Positions 18,456-27,357 of a DNA stretch of 64,000 nucleotides are shown here, one piece after another. The stretch covers positions 2,852,001-2,916,000 of the forward strand of contig NZ_WJFD01000001.1 in NCBI RefSeq assembly GCF_009647655.1. Direction: 5' to 3'. The DNA comes from Chitinophaga sp. SYP-B3965 (lineage in GTDB: Bacteria; Bacteroidota; Bacteroidia; Chitinophagales; Chitinophagaceae). The notes below the pieces were generated by a model, which made no database searches, was not told the origin of the DNA, and was given only the letters and a program-made list of their open reading frames with translations. Position 1 is the first letter of the stretch. Each line of letters starts with the position of its first letter. A program made the translations under genes and the position numbers.

Positions 18456-18552
18456 CAGAAGCTGGTGTACGATTTTGGTCTTTGGTTCCTTTGTGATTGG
18501 TTTTTTATGGTAAAATAATGAGCCTTTTCTTCATGTCTAAAAAGAGCTTCTG
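18456..18552 (-). other. Long-loop inverted repeat between FecR and SusC genes
   Basis: CAGAAGCT (18456-18463) and AGCTTCTG (18545-18552) are perfect 8-bp arms around an 81-base loop, directly after the FecR stop. Downstream on the minus strand lies ATAGAATTTTATTT. It may act as a weak internal terminator or RNA-stabilising element. The second sigma operon has an analogous hairpin at the same place. Confidence 0.3.
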
Positions 18553-19683
18553 TTATGGTAAAACGATGATCTTCTTTCCTTCCTGCCTGAAATGCAGATC
18601 GCTGGCTTCCAGTACGGAAAGTGTTTCTGCGAGGCTATAGCTGCGCGATACCTTTCCCGTAAAATGGCGGCGTGTAACCGCTCCTTCATAATCAATATCC
18701 ACATCATACCAGCGGCTGATCTCTTTCAGTATAACAGCAATATCCGCATCCTTGAAAGCAAAGAGCCCTTCCTTCCAGGCTACTGCCAGGTCCAGGTCCG
18801 CATTCCGCGTGATGCTGATGTTTTGATCGGTATTTACTTTTGCCAGGTCTCCCGGTTTTAGCAGACTGCTGCTGCCATTTGCTGTGACTATTTTCACGCT
18901 TCCTTCCAGCAGGGCGGTATGAGTGATGGATTCATCCCCATAAGCTTTCACGTTAAAATGCGTGCCCAGCACTTCTACACGGAGACCGGTGGTTTTAACA
19001 ATGAAGGGTTGTTCTGCATTCGCGGCTACTTCAAAATAACCTTCACCATTCAGTTCCACCACCCGTTCCGAACCCGGGAAAGCAGTCGGGAATTGCAGTT
19101 CGCTGGCCGCATTCAGCCATACTTTGGTGCCATCGGGTAATATAAGCCGGTATTTGCCGCCTCGTGGTACAGATAGTTTATTAATGGCAAGCTGTGTTTC
19201 GCCATCATATATAAGTAATGCCTGTTGTTTATTAACGGTGGTACCACCCTGTTCCTCAATAGCGCCGTCTGTGGCTGCGTTAAGATCTACCACCTTACCG
19301 TTACCCAGGGTAAGCATGGCTTTGTTGCCTGCGGGTGGTACAGATAATACAGCTGTTGATCTCTCCTGCTTTTCCGGCTGTTGCACCAGGTAGGTGCCGG
19401 CAGCTAATATGATCAAAGCAGCGGCCACCCAGGGCAGCCATTTCCGGCGCATGGGCACCACGGGAGCTGGAACGGCCTTTTTGTCCCGGGCTATCTGTTC
19501 CTGCAACTGGCGTAAGATCCGTGCTTTAGCTCCTTCCAGTGTATCCGCCTGTGGGCTGACAACGATCTCTGTATCCCCCTCGTTCACATGATTATACCAT
19601 TCATGCAGTGCTTCCTGCTCTGCTGCAGTTGCCTTGCCATCAAGGTATTTCTTTGCTAAAACACTGATCTGCGCTGTATCCAT
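18553..19683 (-). CDS. FecR-family anti-sigma factor
   Basis: A 376-aa inner-membrane sigma regulator. N-terminal ~80 residues are the cytosolic anti-sigma part (LAKKYLDGKATAAEQEALHEWYN), a single membrane helix is near residues 80-100 (WLPWVAAALIILAAGTYLV), then the periplasmic FecR domain (PRGGKYRLILPDGTKVWLN, key residues G-D/G-T-x-V-x-L-N) and a C-terminal DUF4974/secretin-like domain (ISRWYDVDIDYEG). Start: ATG 19683 chosen; an in-frame TTG at 19692 has a GGAG six bases upstream and is a real alternative. It senses the SusC STN domain and controls the sigma at 19765. Confidence 0.93.
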   Translation of the reverse strand: MDTAQISVLAKKYLDGKATAAEQEALHEWYNHVNEGDTEIVVSPQADTLEGAKARILRQLQEQIARDKKAVPAPVVPMRRKWLPWVAAALIILAAGTYLVQQPEKQERSTAVLSVPPAGNKAMLTLGNGKVVDLNAATDGAIEEQGGTTVNKQQALLIYDGETQLAINKLSVPRGGKYRLILPDGTKVWLNAASELQFPTAFPGSERVVELNGEGYFEVAANAEQPFIVKTTGLRVEVLGTHFNVKAYGDESITHTALLEGSVKIVTANGSSSLLKPGDLAKVNTDQNISITRNADLDLAVAWKEGLFAFKDADIAVILKEISRWYDVDIDYEGAVTRRHFTGKVSRSYSLAETLSVLEASDLHFRQEGKKIIVLP

Positions 19684-19764
19684 TGAATGCAATTAAAGCT
19701 CCTTTATATAGTAGAGCATCGTCAGAAGAATTCACACGCAAAAAAGGAGAAAAAAAATTCCGGG

Positions 19765-20349
19765 TTATTTAATCAGCATAAAGATCATGGCGAGGCTCAG
19801 GTATTCCCGCCGCTGGCGCATCACCTGCATCACGCGGGCAATATACCCTTCGGCAGTGCGTACAGATACCCCCAGTTCTCCGGCCACCTCTTCCAGGGGC
19901 CGGTCCAGCAGCTTGTGCTGGAGAAAAACGATGCGATGTTTGGCAGGTAGTTCGCTGGCCAGTTTGTTCAATATTTCCAGTAGATATTTATTCTCGATGT
20001 CAAAAGCGGGCGATTGCTCCGCGGTGATGGTCTGTAAAGTGTTCGTCTGTTCCCTTTTCCGCTGCAGGTTCGCAAAATGACGGTAAATAGCATACCGCAC
20101 CATAGCTGCCAGGTAAAAAGGAAGGGACTGTATGGACAGATCAGCTCTTTTTTGCCAGAGCGTCAGAAAAACCTGCTGAACGATCTCTTCTGCATCCTGC
20201 GCCGATTGCAGGCGTTTGTGCGCCATGAAATACAGTGGCTCCCAATAATGGTTGTAAATTTCGGTAAAAGCAGTTTCATCCCCGTCTTTCAACAACGCCA
20301 GTAAAGCTATATCATTAGTATCCCGCATAAGTAACTGAGACAGCAGCAT
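19765..20349 (-). CDS. ECF RNA polymerase sigma factor
   Basis: A 194-aa sigma-70 family ECF factor. Region 2 is visible as YNHYWEPLYFMAHKRLQSAQ with DAEEIVQQVFLTLWQKR. Region 4 is KHRIVFLQHKLLDRPLEEVA with the HTH LGVSVRTAEGYIARV. A hydrophobic C-terminal tail (LSLAMIFMLIK) is typical of the Bacteroidota FecI-like group and may help contact with FecR. ATG 20349 gives the longest product; ATG 20328 is also plausible. It heads the minus-strand sigma-FecR-SusCD-TlpA operon. Confidence 0.93.
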   Translation of the reverse strand: MLLSQLLMRDTNDIALLALLKDGDETAFTEIYNHYWEPLYFMAHKRLQSAQDAEEIVQQVFLTLWQKRADLSIQSLPFYLAAMVRYAIYRHFANLQRKREQTNTLQTITAEQSPAFDIENKYLLEILNKLASELPAKHRIVFLQHKLLDRPLEEVAGELGVSVRTAEGYIARVMQVMRQRREYLSLAMIFMLIK

Positions 20350-20404
20350 AACTGCAAGTGCATAAATTTACAAAAAGGGGCTGAAATCGCTATCTTTAAT
20401 TGTT

Positions 20405-20971
20405 ATGACAGCTAAAGAAGTTTTAAAAGATCATATAGCTAAAATGGCCTCGTTAACTGAGGAAGAATTTAATTATTGCTACGAGCACTTTAAACCCCTC
20501 TCCTTTAAAAAAGGACAGGTAGTGATCAGGGAAGGAGATAAAGTAGATGGTGAATACTTTGTTATTTCCGGCTGCCTGAAGGCATTTTATATCAATGACG
20601 ATGTTAAAATGCATATCCTTCAGTTTGCCATGCCCACCTGGTGGACATCCGATTACCAGGCACTATATACCCAAACCAAAGCCAGCATCAATGTAGACTG
20701 CATTACGGATGCAGAGCTACTCTGTTTAACCAGTGCAGACAGGGAAAAACTTTGCAGTGAGATCCACCAGGTAGAACATTTCTTTCGCTGGCGCACCAAT
20801 AAAGGTTATGTGGCTGCACAGCGCCGTTTGCTTTCCCTGATGAACAACGATGCGAAAACCCGCTATGAAGAACTGATGCGGTTATATCCCCAGCTGCATG
20901 ACCTTGTTCCCAAACATCTCATTGCTGCCTACCTGGGCGTTTCCAGGGAAACATTAAGCCGTCTTTACTAA
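20405..20971 (+). CDS. Crp/Fnr-family transcriptional regulator
   Basis: A 188-aa regulator. The cyclic-nucleotide-binding-like domain spans about residues 15-130 (FKKGQVVIREGDKVDGEYFVISG, abbreviated: key Gly/Glu positions conserved), and the C-terminal HTH is HLIAAYLGVSRETLSRLY. No Fe-S cysteine cluster of the FNR type is visible. It stands ahead of YceI, tautomerase, NTF2-like and nitronate monooxygenase genes. A perfect GTGAT-N4-ATCAC dyad lies 4 bp after its stop, so it probably controls them. Confidence 0.9.
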   Translation: MTAKEVLKDHIAKMASLTEEEFNYCYEHFKPLSFKKGQVVIREGDKVDGEYFVISGCLKAFYINDDVKMHILQFAMPTWWTSDYQALYTQTKASINVDCITDAELLCLTSADREKLCSEIHQVEHFFRWRTNKGYVAAQRRLLSLMNNDAKTRYEELMRLYPQLHDLVPKHLIAAYLGVSRETLSRLY

Positions 20972-20974
20972 ATA

Positions 20975-20988
20975 GTGATGTAGATCAC
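20975..20988. promoter_or_regulatory. Crp/Fnr-like operator GTGAT-N4-ATCAC
   Basis: A perfect 14-bp dyad, GTGATGTAGATCAC, lies between the Crp/Fnr gene and YceI. The TGAT-N4-ATCA core is the half-site geometry known for the FNR/Crp superfamily. Its position 55 bp before the YceI start suits an activator site. Binding is inferred. Confidence 0.6.
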
Positions 20989-21042
20989 GTAATCCCTAAT
21001 TGGCCCCGTCGTTACTTTGTGTCATCATAAAAACATAAAGTC

Positions 21043-21564
21043 ATGAAAGAACAAAAATTTGAGATCGTAGTTGCTAACAGTAACATCGACTGGCTGGGCC
21101 GGAAAGTAACCGGTGCACACAACGGCACTATTGCAGTTAAACGCGGAGAACTTATCCTGGCAGATGGCCAGCTGAGCGGTGGACAGTTTACTTTTGACAC
21201 CACTTCTATCAAGATCCTCGACATTACTGACCCCGCCACGAATGCTCAATTTGCCGGCCACCTGGCATCAGCGGACTTTTTTGCATCTGAGCAATACCCT
21301 GAAGCCTCTTTTGAGATCACTTCCGTTGATGGCGCCCATGTAGCAGGGAATCTTACTATCAAAGACATTACGCATCCCATCAGTTTTGATGCCCAGGTAA
21401 ACACGGCAGGCGATAGTTTAACAGCCTCCGGTAAAATTATCGTGGACCGTACCCTCTTTGATATCAAATTCCGGTCAGGCAACTTCTTCCAGAACCTGGG
21501 AGACACATTGATCTATAACGATTTTGAACTGAACGTAACACTCACCGCAAAGGCCTTTGCATAA
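21043..21564 (+). CDS. YceI-family protein
   Basis: A 173-aa lipocalin-like beta-barrel. The family pattern is clear: the N-terminal GRKVTGAHNGTIAVKRGEL, the central FASEQYPEASFEITSVDG, GNLTIKDITHPISFDAQV and the C-terminal DRTLFDIKFRSGNF. No signal peptide is visible, unlike many YceI proteins that are periplasmic, so it may be cytosolic. YceI proteins bind long polyisoprenoids or lipids; the ligand here is unknown. It is the first gene of a run with the tautomerase 11 bp downstream. Confidence 0.92.
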   Translation: MKEQKFEIVVANSNIDWLGRKVTGAHNGTIAVKRGELILADGQLSGGQFTFDTTSIKILDITDPATNAQFAGHLASADFFASEQYPEASFEITSVDGAHVAGNLTIKDITHPISFDAQVNTAGDSLTASGKIIVDRTLFDIKFRSGNFFQNLGDTLIYNDFELNVTLTAKAFA

Positions 21565-21575
21565 AACAAATCTTT

Positions 21576-21794
21576 ATGCCATTTGTAAAAATTGAACTGA
21601 CCCGCGAAGGCGTCACCCGCGAACAGAAACAGCAACTGATAAAAGGGATCACGGACCTGATCACGAACGTACTGAACAAAGATCCCCACCTCACCCATAT
21701 CGCCATACAGGAAGTAGAACTGGACAATTGGGGATATGCAGGAGAGCAGGTATCTGTACTCCGTGAAAAAGGGATCACCGCAGATAAAAAATAA
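21576..21794 (+). CDS. 4-oxalocrotonate tautomerase-family enzyme
   Basis: A 72-aa small tautomerase. After Met removal the catalytic Pro1 is exposed (MPFVKIEL). The helix TREQKQQLIKGITDLITNVL and the strand HLTHIAIQEVELDNW are typical; the Trp near residue 52 is the usual position. Such enzymes form hexamers that tautomerise enol/keto acids; the substrate is not predictable. It sits between YceI and the NTF2-like gene with gaps of 11 and 4 bp. Confidence 0.88.
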   Translation: MPFVKIELTREGVTREQKQQLIKGITDLITNVLNKDPHLTHIAIQEVELDNWGYAGEQVSVLREKGITADKK

Positions 21795-21798
21795 AACA

Positions 21799-22152
21799 AT
21801 GGAAATTGCGCAAGTATTAGAAAACGAGTATTTTCCAGGTATCTACACAGGGAATGTGGAACAGCTACGCAAGGTGTATCATCCGGGCACCTTGCTTTTT
21901 GGAGACGTAAAGGGCCAGCCTTATGCAAAAACACTAGACGAATACCTGGATGGTGTAGCGAACCGTCAAAGCCCCAAAGACTCCGGCAAACCGTTCGAAG
22001 GAAAAATACTGCATATTAGCATAGTGAATTCAATTGCAATTGCCGAAGTGATGGTAAAAATGTATGATTTCAATTACCATGAATTCCTTTCTTTTCACAA
22101 CATGGAAGGCAAATGGTTTATTGTTAATAAAATGATCAGCGATGTGGTATAA
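21799..22152 (+). CDS. NTF2-like / putative lumazine-binding family protein
   Basis: A 117-aa soluble alpha+beta cone-fold protein starting MEIAQVLENEYFPGIYTGN; the longer frame from 21736 overlaps the tautomerase and is rejected. The pattern YFPGIYTGNVEQLRKVYHP, then a C-terminal GKWFIVNKM strand, fits the SnoaL/NTF2 family that includes many small-molecule binders and isomerases. It overlaps the nitronate monooxygenase start by 11 bp, which suggests translational coupling. Confidence 0.8.
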   Translation: MEIAQVLENEYFPGIYTGNVEQLRKVYHPGTLLFGDVKGQPYAKTLDEYLDGVANRQSPKDSGKPFEGKILHISIVNSIAIAEVMVKMYDFNYHEFLSFHNMEGKWFIVNKMISDVV

Positions 22153-23212
22153 TACAAAAGCAACGCAATTACTGGGTATAGATTATCCAATATTCCAGGG
22201 CCCTTTCGGAGGCAACCTTTCTTCCGTAGCGCTGGTAGCAAGTGTATCCAATGCCGGTGGATTAGGTGGTTACGGAGCTTACACCATGAGCCCGCAGGAG
22301 ATCTATGACATAGACAGGCAAATTAAAGCCGCTACGCCGAAGCCTTACAACCTGAACCTTTGGGTATCTGACACCGATGCACCAGCCAGTGATGAACAAT
22401 ACGATAAAACGAGGCAGGCATTTTCACCTTACTTTTCCGAACTGGGCATCCCCTTCCCGGAAAAACCACAGCCCTTTCATTCAAGGTTCGAAGATCAGCT
22501 GCAGGTGATATTGGATATCCGGCCTAAGGTATTCAGTTTCATGTTTGGTACTTTGCCTCCTGATGTGCTTGAACAATGCCGCAGGCTGGGCATCAAAACT
22601 ATTGGCGCTGCCACCACGCTGGATGAAGCCATTGCACTGGAAAATAGCGGTGTTGACATGATCATTGCATCTGGCTTCGAAGCAGGCGGCCACAGACCTT
22701 CTTTCCTCGATGCAGCAGAAGCATCTACGATAGGAACTTTCGTGCTGTTGCAACTGATCAGGGAGAAAGTAAAAGTACCAGTCATTGCTGCCGGTGGAAT
22801 TGCCAGCGGACGTGGCATTGCAGCAGCGCTGGCCTTAGGCGCAGATGCCGTACAGGTGGGAACAGCTTTTCTTGCCTGTGATGAATCCAATGCTTTGCCC
22901 ATCCATAAGCAGATGTTATTTTCCGATGAAGCTAAATACACCACATTATCAAGAGCATTTACCGGCCGGTTAGGCCGTGGCATTACCAGCCGTATTGCCC
23001 GTGAATTAAGGGGCAATGAAGCAGCTATACTACCCTTCCCCTTACAATCAACTTTAATGTCCTCGCTGAGGAAAGCCGCCCTGGATCAGCAGAAATGGGA
23101 TATGATCCTTTTCTGGGGCGGGCAGATAGCCCCCTTACTGAAACACAAAAGTGTACACACATTGATGCAATCCCTCATTGAAGAAACCACCGCTTATTTT
23201 TCAAAAGTATAA
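22142..23212 (+). CDS. Nitronate monooxygenase (2-nitropropane dioxygenase-like)
   Basis: A 356-aa FMN-dependent TIM-barrel enzyme that oxidises nitronates or related compounds. Seen: the opening IFQGPFGGNLSSVALVASVS with NAGGLGGYGAY, the phosphate-binding AAGGIASGRGIAAALALGAD and AVQVGTAFL, and the catalytic-type His in GFEAGGHRPSF. It starts at ATG 22142 inside the NTF2-like gene. It ends a probable Crp/Fnr-regulated operon handling reactive or nitro compounds (inference). Confidence 0.9.
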   Translation: MWYNTKATQLLGIDYPIFQGPFGGNLSSVALVASVSNAGGLGGYGAYTMSPQEIYDIDRQIKAATPKPYNLNLWVSDTDAPASDEQYDKTRQAFSPYFSELGIPFPEKPQPFHSRFEDQLQVILDIRPKVFSFMFGTLPPDVLEQCRRLGIKTIGAATTLDEAIALENSGVDMIIASGFEAGGHRPSFLDAAEASTIGTFVLLQLIREKVKVPVIAAGGIASGRGIAAALALGADAVQVGTAFLACDESNALPIHKQMLFSDEAKYTTLSRAFTGRLGRGITSRIARELRGNEAAILPFPLQSTLMSSLRKAALDQQKWDMILFWGGQIAPLLKHKSVHTLMQSLIEETTAYFSKV

Positions 23213-23228
23213 CCCCTTATAGTGCACC

Positions 23229-23248
23229 ATTTCGTTAACTAACGAAAT
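23229..23248. promoter_or_regulatory. 20-bp perfect inverted repeat, operator-like
   Basis: ATTTCGTTA and TAACGAAAT flank a 2-base centre (ATTTCGTTAACTAACGAAAT). It lies 17 bp after the nitronate monooxygenase stop and 101 bp before the hydrolase start. There is no T-run, so a terminator is unlikely. The size and symmetry resemble a TetR/MarR/HxlR-type operator; no such regulator is next to it. Confidence 0.55.
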
Positions 23249-23348
23249 ATGGTTAGAAAATAATGCCCCCATTTCTGAAATCTCCCTGATTATCAAAACC
23301 TTATTTAACTGGCGCACTGCTTGTAATAGAGGGGCTAAACAACAAAAT

Positions 23349-24119
23349 ATGTCTACCATCAAACAAATCGTTGCTGCAACAGTTTTAACAGCAGCCTCCG
23401 TTGCATCCAATACTGCCGATGCACAATCCATTCCAAAGGGAGTAAAAAATATTGTATTGGTTCATGGCGCTTTTGCCGATGGCTCCAGTTGGTCTAAGAT
23501 CATTCCCACTTTGCAGAACAGCGGGCTGAATGTTATTGCCGTGCAAAATCCGCTCGTTTCTCTGGAAGAAGATGTTGCGGCAACACAAAGGGCCATTGCA
23601 TTAATGGATGGCCCCGTTTTGCTTGTAGGGCACTCTTATGGAGGCATGGTTGTTACAGAAGCAGGTAATGATCCCAAAGTTGTGGGCCTCGTGTATGTGT
23701 GCGCCCTGATCCCCAACGATGGTCAATCCGTAGTGGACGTAACATCAGCATTCCCGCCGGCAGCCGGCAGCGCTGAGTTCAGGCAGGATGCAGCAGGTTT
23801 CCTCAGTCTCTCTCCCAAAGGTATCAATGAACATTTTGCACAGGACCTTCCGGCTAAAGAAAGAGGTATCCTGGTGGCCACCCAAACTCCCTGGGCAGCG
23901 AAAGCCACTGCCACCAAAATTTCAACAGCCGCGTGGAAGAACAAACCTTCCTGGTGCATTATCGGAACAGAAGATCAAATGGTGCCCCCTGCATTGGCAA
24001 GGGCAGAAGCAAAGATGATAAAAGCAACAACAACAGAATTGAGATCGAGCCATGTACCAATGGTTTCCATGCCGGATAAAGTAGCGAAGATCATTATCGA
24101 AGCAGCAAAGGGATTATAA
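23349..24119 (+). CDS. Secreted alpha/beta hydrolase
   Basis: A 256-aa exported esterase-type hydrolase. A signal peptide covers residues 1-25 (ending ADA/Q). The fold markers are VLVHGAFADGSSW (oxyanion region) and the nucleophile elbow GHSYGG with Ser96. The acid and base lie near GTEDQMVPP (Asp) and SSHVPMVSMP (His). Similar to hydroxynitrile-lyase/esterase-like hydrolases often annotated simply as alpha/beta hydrolases. It is preceded by a 20-bp dyad and followed by a hairpin. The substrate is unknown. Confidence 0.88.
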   Translation: MSTIKQIVAATVLTAASVASNTADAQSIPKGVKNIVLVHGAFADGSSWSKIIPTLQNSGLNVIAVQNPLVSLEEDVAATQRAIALMDGPVLLVGHSYGGMVVTEAGNDPKVVGLVYVCALIPNDGQSVVDVTSAFPPAAGSAEFRQDAAGFLSLSPKGINEHFAQDLPAKERGILVATQTPWAAKATATKISTAAWKNKPSWCIIGTEDQMVPPALARAEAKMIKATTTELRSSHVPMVSMPDKVAKIIIEAAKGL

Positions 24120-24131
24120 CAACAGCTCAAA

Positions 24132-24159
24132 AAGATCCGGGCCACGTGGTCCGGATCTT
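24132..24159. terminator. Hairpin after the hydrolase gene
   Basis: AAGATCCGGGCCAC and GTGGTCCGGATCTT form a 14-bp stem with one G-T wobble and no loop bases beyond the centre. It lies 12 bp after the hydrolase stop. The T-run flank is on the minus-strand side, while the plus side has GAAAAATG, so its efficiency for the hydrolase transcript is uncertain. Confidence 0.5.
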
Positions 24160-24223
24160 CGAAAAATGTCCAATTGAGCGTCTTTGATTGTTATCTGTAT
24201 GAGCAAAATCTCTCTTTTTCAGC

Positions 24224-26857
24224 ATGAAAAAAACGAAAAGCCTCCCTGTTGCCGGTACGGGCACCGAAGGCATGGGCAACCCCGGCGCAGCCACCAATAT
24301 CATCAGGAATGAAACGATCAATGAAGTGCTCCTCTCGCTGAGCAATAAAATGGTAAAGGTCCGGGACAGGCAGGACCTGTTGAAAGCGATCAATTCCGGC
24401 CTCAAAGAGATCGTTCCGTTTTCAAGTTGCATGATGACTGTCATGGACGAAAATGAAGCGCATTATAAAGCATACCTGATCGATGCAGAAGCCCTCTCCA
24501 TAGCCACCCCTGCAGAAGATGGTATTTACGATATCGCATCGCTGTATTACAAACCACTGGTTTTTGATATGCAGACCTTTGATCTGGAGACTGCACCGCT
24601 TTGGTTTAAGCTGCACTATGAAGCAGGCGCCCGGGAAATGATCATGAAGATATTGGGTGGGTATGGCACTTCCAAATACAGCCTGATGCTGTTCTCCCAC
24701 AGTACAGGCACTTTTGGCGAAGAGGCCGTAAATATCGTGAACCGTATTTCCAGCCAGTTGTTTACCGCTGTCAGCAATATTTCTGCCAATGAAGAAATAC
24801 TGAAACGGGAAAATGAAAAATCCTTCCTGCTGAATTTCAGCAATGATATTGCTGCGGTGAGAAGTAAGGCGGACCTTGCAGAAGCAGTGCGTAAAAGCCT
24901 TAGCACCCTTGGTAGCTGCATGATCCGGACGATCAATGAAGACCAGGTAACAACGAGCACATACATTTATGATGAAAGTAATGCAGCAGAAGACGACGAA
25001 CTGCTGCAGGAAGTGATTACAACAAAGCTCCCCATAGAAGACGGACTTCAGAACAGGGTACTGAACAGTGAGATCCCGCTGTTCTTCAGTGTGAACACGG
25101 AGATCAGCCGTGGCAACAAGATACTTTACGTGCAGCTCTGGAAAAAATTAGGTTTCAGAACGATCGTGGGCACGCCCCTGCGCACAGGAAATGTACCCCT
25201 CGGCATATTGTGGCTCTGCCTGGAAGATATCAATATGCCTTTGCTGCAGGGCATCTGCGCACAGATCTCCATTGCCATGTATAATGTGATGGCAAATGAA
25301 GAAATACTGCGCCGCGAAAAAGAACAATCTTTCCTGCTGGAATTCAGCAACGATGTTGCTGCCGTGCGTAAAAAAGAGGAACTGCATATAGCCATATCAA
25401 AAGTGCTGCAAAAAGTACTGAATATAAAACTTGCTATCATCCGTATCATAGAAGATGATGGCGTTACACTTAGTCCTTATATGGTGGATGAAGGCATGTT
25501 CGAAAATGAGAACAGTATATTCCGGGAACTGGCATCCCGTGCCCTTGACATACACGAGCCATTAAATGCCCGGGTACTTCATAACGAAGGGCCGACCATC
25601 TTTAATGTTGCAGAAGAAATAGAAAAGGACAGTTACGGACCCGTGCTCCAGTTCTGGAAGAACTCAGGGTTTAAGAATGTTTTCGGGGCACCACTGCGTA
25701 CAGGAAGCAGCAACCTTGGCACGCTCTGGCTATTAATGGATGACATCAACCTCACCATCCTGAAGGGCATCTGCGCCCAGATCTCCATCGCTATCTCCAA
25801 TATACGGGCTAATGAAAAGGTACTGGCGTATAAGCAGAAACTGGAAATAGAAAACGACTACCTCAAAGAGCAGATCAAAACGATCTATAATTTTTCGGAG
25901 ATCGTGGGCAGTGGTACGCAAATGCAGAAGGTATACAGCATGATCACCCGCGTGGCCGAATCTGCTTCCACCGTTTTACTAACGGGTGAAACAGGTACCG
26001 GCAAGGAACTGATTGCACGCGCCATACACAATGCTTCTACCCGCAAGAATAAATTAATGGTAAAAGTGAACTGTGCCGCATTACCTGCACAACTGATCGA
26101 AAGCGAACTGTTCGGCCATGAAAAAGGCTCCTTTACCGGCGCCATAGACCGGCGGATCGGAAAGTTTGAGATGGCCAATAACAGCACGCTCTTTTTAGAC
26201 GAGATCGGTGAGATGCCGCCGGAGTTACAGGTAAAACTATTGCGTGTACTGCAGGAACGGGAGTTTGAAAGGATTGGCGGAAAAACCACCATCAAAGTAG
26301 ACGTGCGCATTATTGCAGCTACCAACCGCAACCTGGAAGCAGAAGTACAGGCTGGCCGTTTCAGATCAGATCTTTATTACCGGCTGAACGTATTCCCCAT
26401 TCACCTCCCGCCGTTAAGGGAACGCCGGGAAGATATTGAGCCCCTTGCCAGTTCCTTCATTACCAAATTCAGCAAGAACATCGGTAAAAGCGTACATGGC
26501 ATTTCCGCCCAGGTGATGAAACAATTAAAGAATTACGACTGGCCCGGCAATGTGCGGGAACTGGAACATCAAATTGAAAGAGGCATACTGCTCAGCGACG
26601 GGAATATGCTCAAAGAAATACATCTCCCGCTGCACCAGCAGGAAGAACATCACGCTTCATCAAAAACACTGGAGCAGATAGAGCGTACTTATATCATAGA
26701 AATCCTCAAACGTTGCAGCGGAAAGATCTCCGGAACAGGAGGAGCAGCAGAGATACTCGAACTCCCCGGCACTACGCTGCATTCCAAGATGAGAAAACTA
26801 AAGATCGAAAAAGCGGATTACTTTATTTCGCGAAAACAAGTACAATCCACTTTATAA
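24224..26857 (+). CDS. Sigma-54-dependent activator with three GAF domains
   Basis: An 877-aa cytoplasmic transcription activator. Three GAF-like sensory repeats occupy about residues 25-190, 200-365 and 375-545; each ends with a related ICAQISIA(M/I) linker and [12 protein letters not shown] helix. The AAA+ domain is about 560-800: Walker A GETGTGKE, the sigma-54-contact motif as GSFTGA (usual form GAFTGA) near 634, Walker [11 protein letters not shown] near 657, and the [14 protein letters not shown] sensor II. A Fis-type HTH is at about 825-870. There is no receiver domain, so small molecules bound by the GAF units probably set its activity. It stands alone; targets are unknown. Confidence 0.93.
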   Translation: MKKTKSLPVAGTGTEGMGNPGAATNIIRNETINEVLLSLSNKMVKVRDRQDLLKAINSGLKEIVPFSSCMMTVMDENEAHYKAYLIDAEALSIATPAEDGIYDIASLYYKPLVFDMQTFDLETAPLWFKLHYEAGAREMIMKILGGYGTSKYSLMLFSHSTGTFGEEAVNIVNRISSQLFTAVSNISANEEILKRENEKSFLLNFSNDIAAVRSKADLAEAVRKSLSTLGSCMIRTINEDQVTTSTYIYDESNAAEDDELLQEVITTKLPIEDGLQNRVLNSEIPLFFSVNTEISRGNKILYVQLWKKLGFRTIVGTPLRTGNVPLGILWLCLEDINMPLLQGICAQISIAMYNVMANEEILRREKEQSFLLEFSNDVAAVRKKEELHIAISKVLQKVLNIKLAIIRIIEDDGVTLSPYMVDEGMFENENSIFRELASRALDIHEPLNARVLHNEGPTIFNVAEEIEKDSYGPVLQFWKNSGFKNVFGAPLRTGSSNLGTLWLLMDDINLTILKGICAQISIAISNIRANEKVLAYKQKLEIENDYLKEQIKTIYNFSEIVGSGTQMQKVYSMITRVAESASTVLLTGETGTGKELIARAIHNASTRKNKLMVKVNCAALPAQLIESELFGHEKGSFTGAIDRRIGKFEMANNSTLFLDEIGEMPPELQVKLLRVLQEREFERIGGKTTIKVDVRIIAATNRNLEAEVQAGRFRSDLYYRLNVFPIHLPPLRERREDIEPLASSFITKFSKNIGKSVHGISAQVMKQLKNYDWPGNVRELEHQIERGILLSDGNMLKEIHLPLHQQEEHHASSKTLEQIERTYIIEILKRCSGKISGTGGAAEILELPGTTLHSKMRKLKIEKADYFISRKQVQSTL

Positions 26858-26965
26858 AGTGAGATAAAGAAGAGAACATTTAACTCAATAAATTGATTTA
26901 CAAATCATTATACCACTGGCACTTCACTTGCAATGTAAATGATAAGAAATCAAAACTGTAACAAC

Positions 26966-27322
26966 ATGCAAGAATTCCTTTTAGTGATCCACAGAGATCT
27001 CACAAGCGCAAATCCAACACCCACACCGGAACAAATGAAAGAAGCCCTTAAACCTTACCAGGAGTGGGTAGCAGGCATCGCTGCGCAAGACAGGCTGGTA
27101 GCCCCTCCCAAACGTTGGGATGTAGACGGAAGGGTGATCAGGCAGGAGAAAAAGAAAGAGCAGGTACACAGCGGGCCTTATGCTGAAGGCAAAGAATCCA
27201 TCGGCGGCCTGTTCCTGATCAAGGCAAAGGATTACGATGATGCAGTGGAATTAGCAAAAGGTTGCCCCATCATCCAGTATGGCGCCATCGTTGAAGTACG
27301 CATGGCAGTACCCGTAGCATAA
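26966..27322 (+). CDS. YCII-related DGPF-domain protein
   Basis: A 118-aa protein of the DGPF/YCII family starting MQEFLLVIHRD; an upstream ATG at 26939 is possible but less like the family. The conserved block is HSGPYAEGKESIGGLFLIKA, here SGPY in place of DGPY, followed by DDAVELAKGCPII and the final VEVRMA. These small ferredoxin-like proteins often accompany ECF42 sigma factors, as with the convergent gene at 27340. Their biochemical role is not known. Confidence 0.88.
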   Translation: MQEFLLVIHRDLTSANPTPTPEQMKEALKPYQEWVAGIAAQDRLVAPPKRWDVDGRVIRQEKKKEQVHSGPYAEGKESIGGLFLIKAKDYDDAVELAKGCPIIQYGAIVEVRMAVPVA

Positions 27323-27325
27323 AAT

Positions 27326-27357
27326 AAAAAGCCTTTGCATTATCGCAAAGGCTTTTT
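27326..27357. terminator. Bidirectional terminator
   Basis: AAAAAGCCTTTGC and GCAAAGGCTTTTT form a perfect 13-bp stem with a 6-base loop between two convergent genes. It overlaps the last codons of the sigma factor gene (stop at 27340), so both transcripts share it. Confidence 0.9.

Noticed and set aside
24132..24159. Strong Rho-independent terminator for the hydrolase
   Set aside because: The stem is good but the plus-strand side lacks a T-run, so it is listed only as a hairpin of uncertain efficiency.
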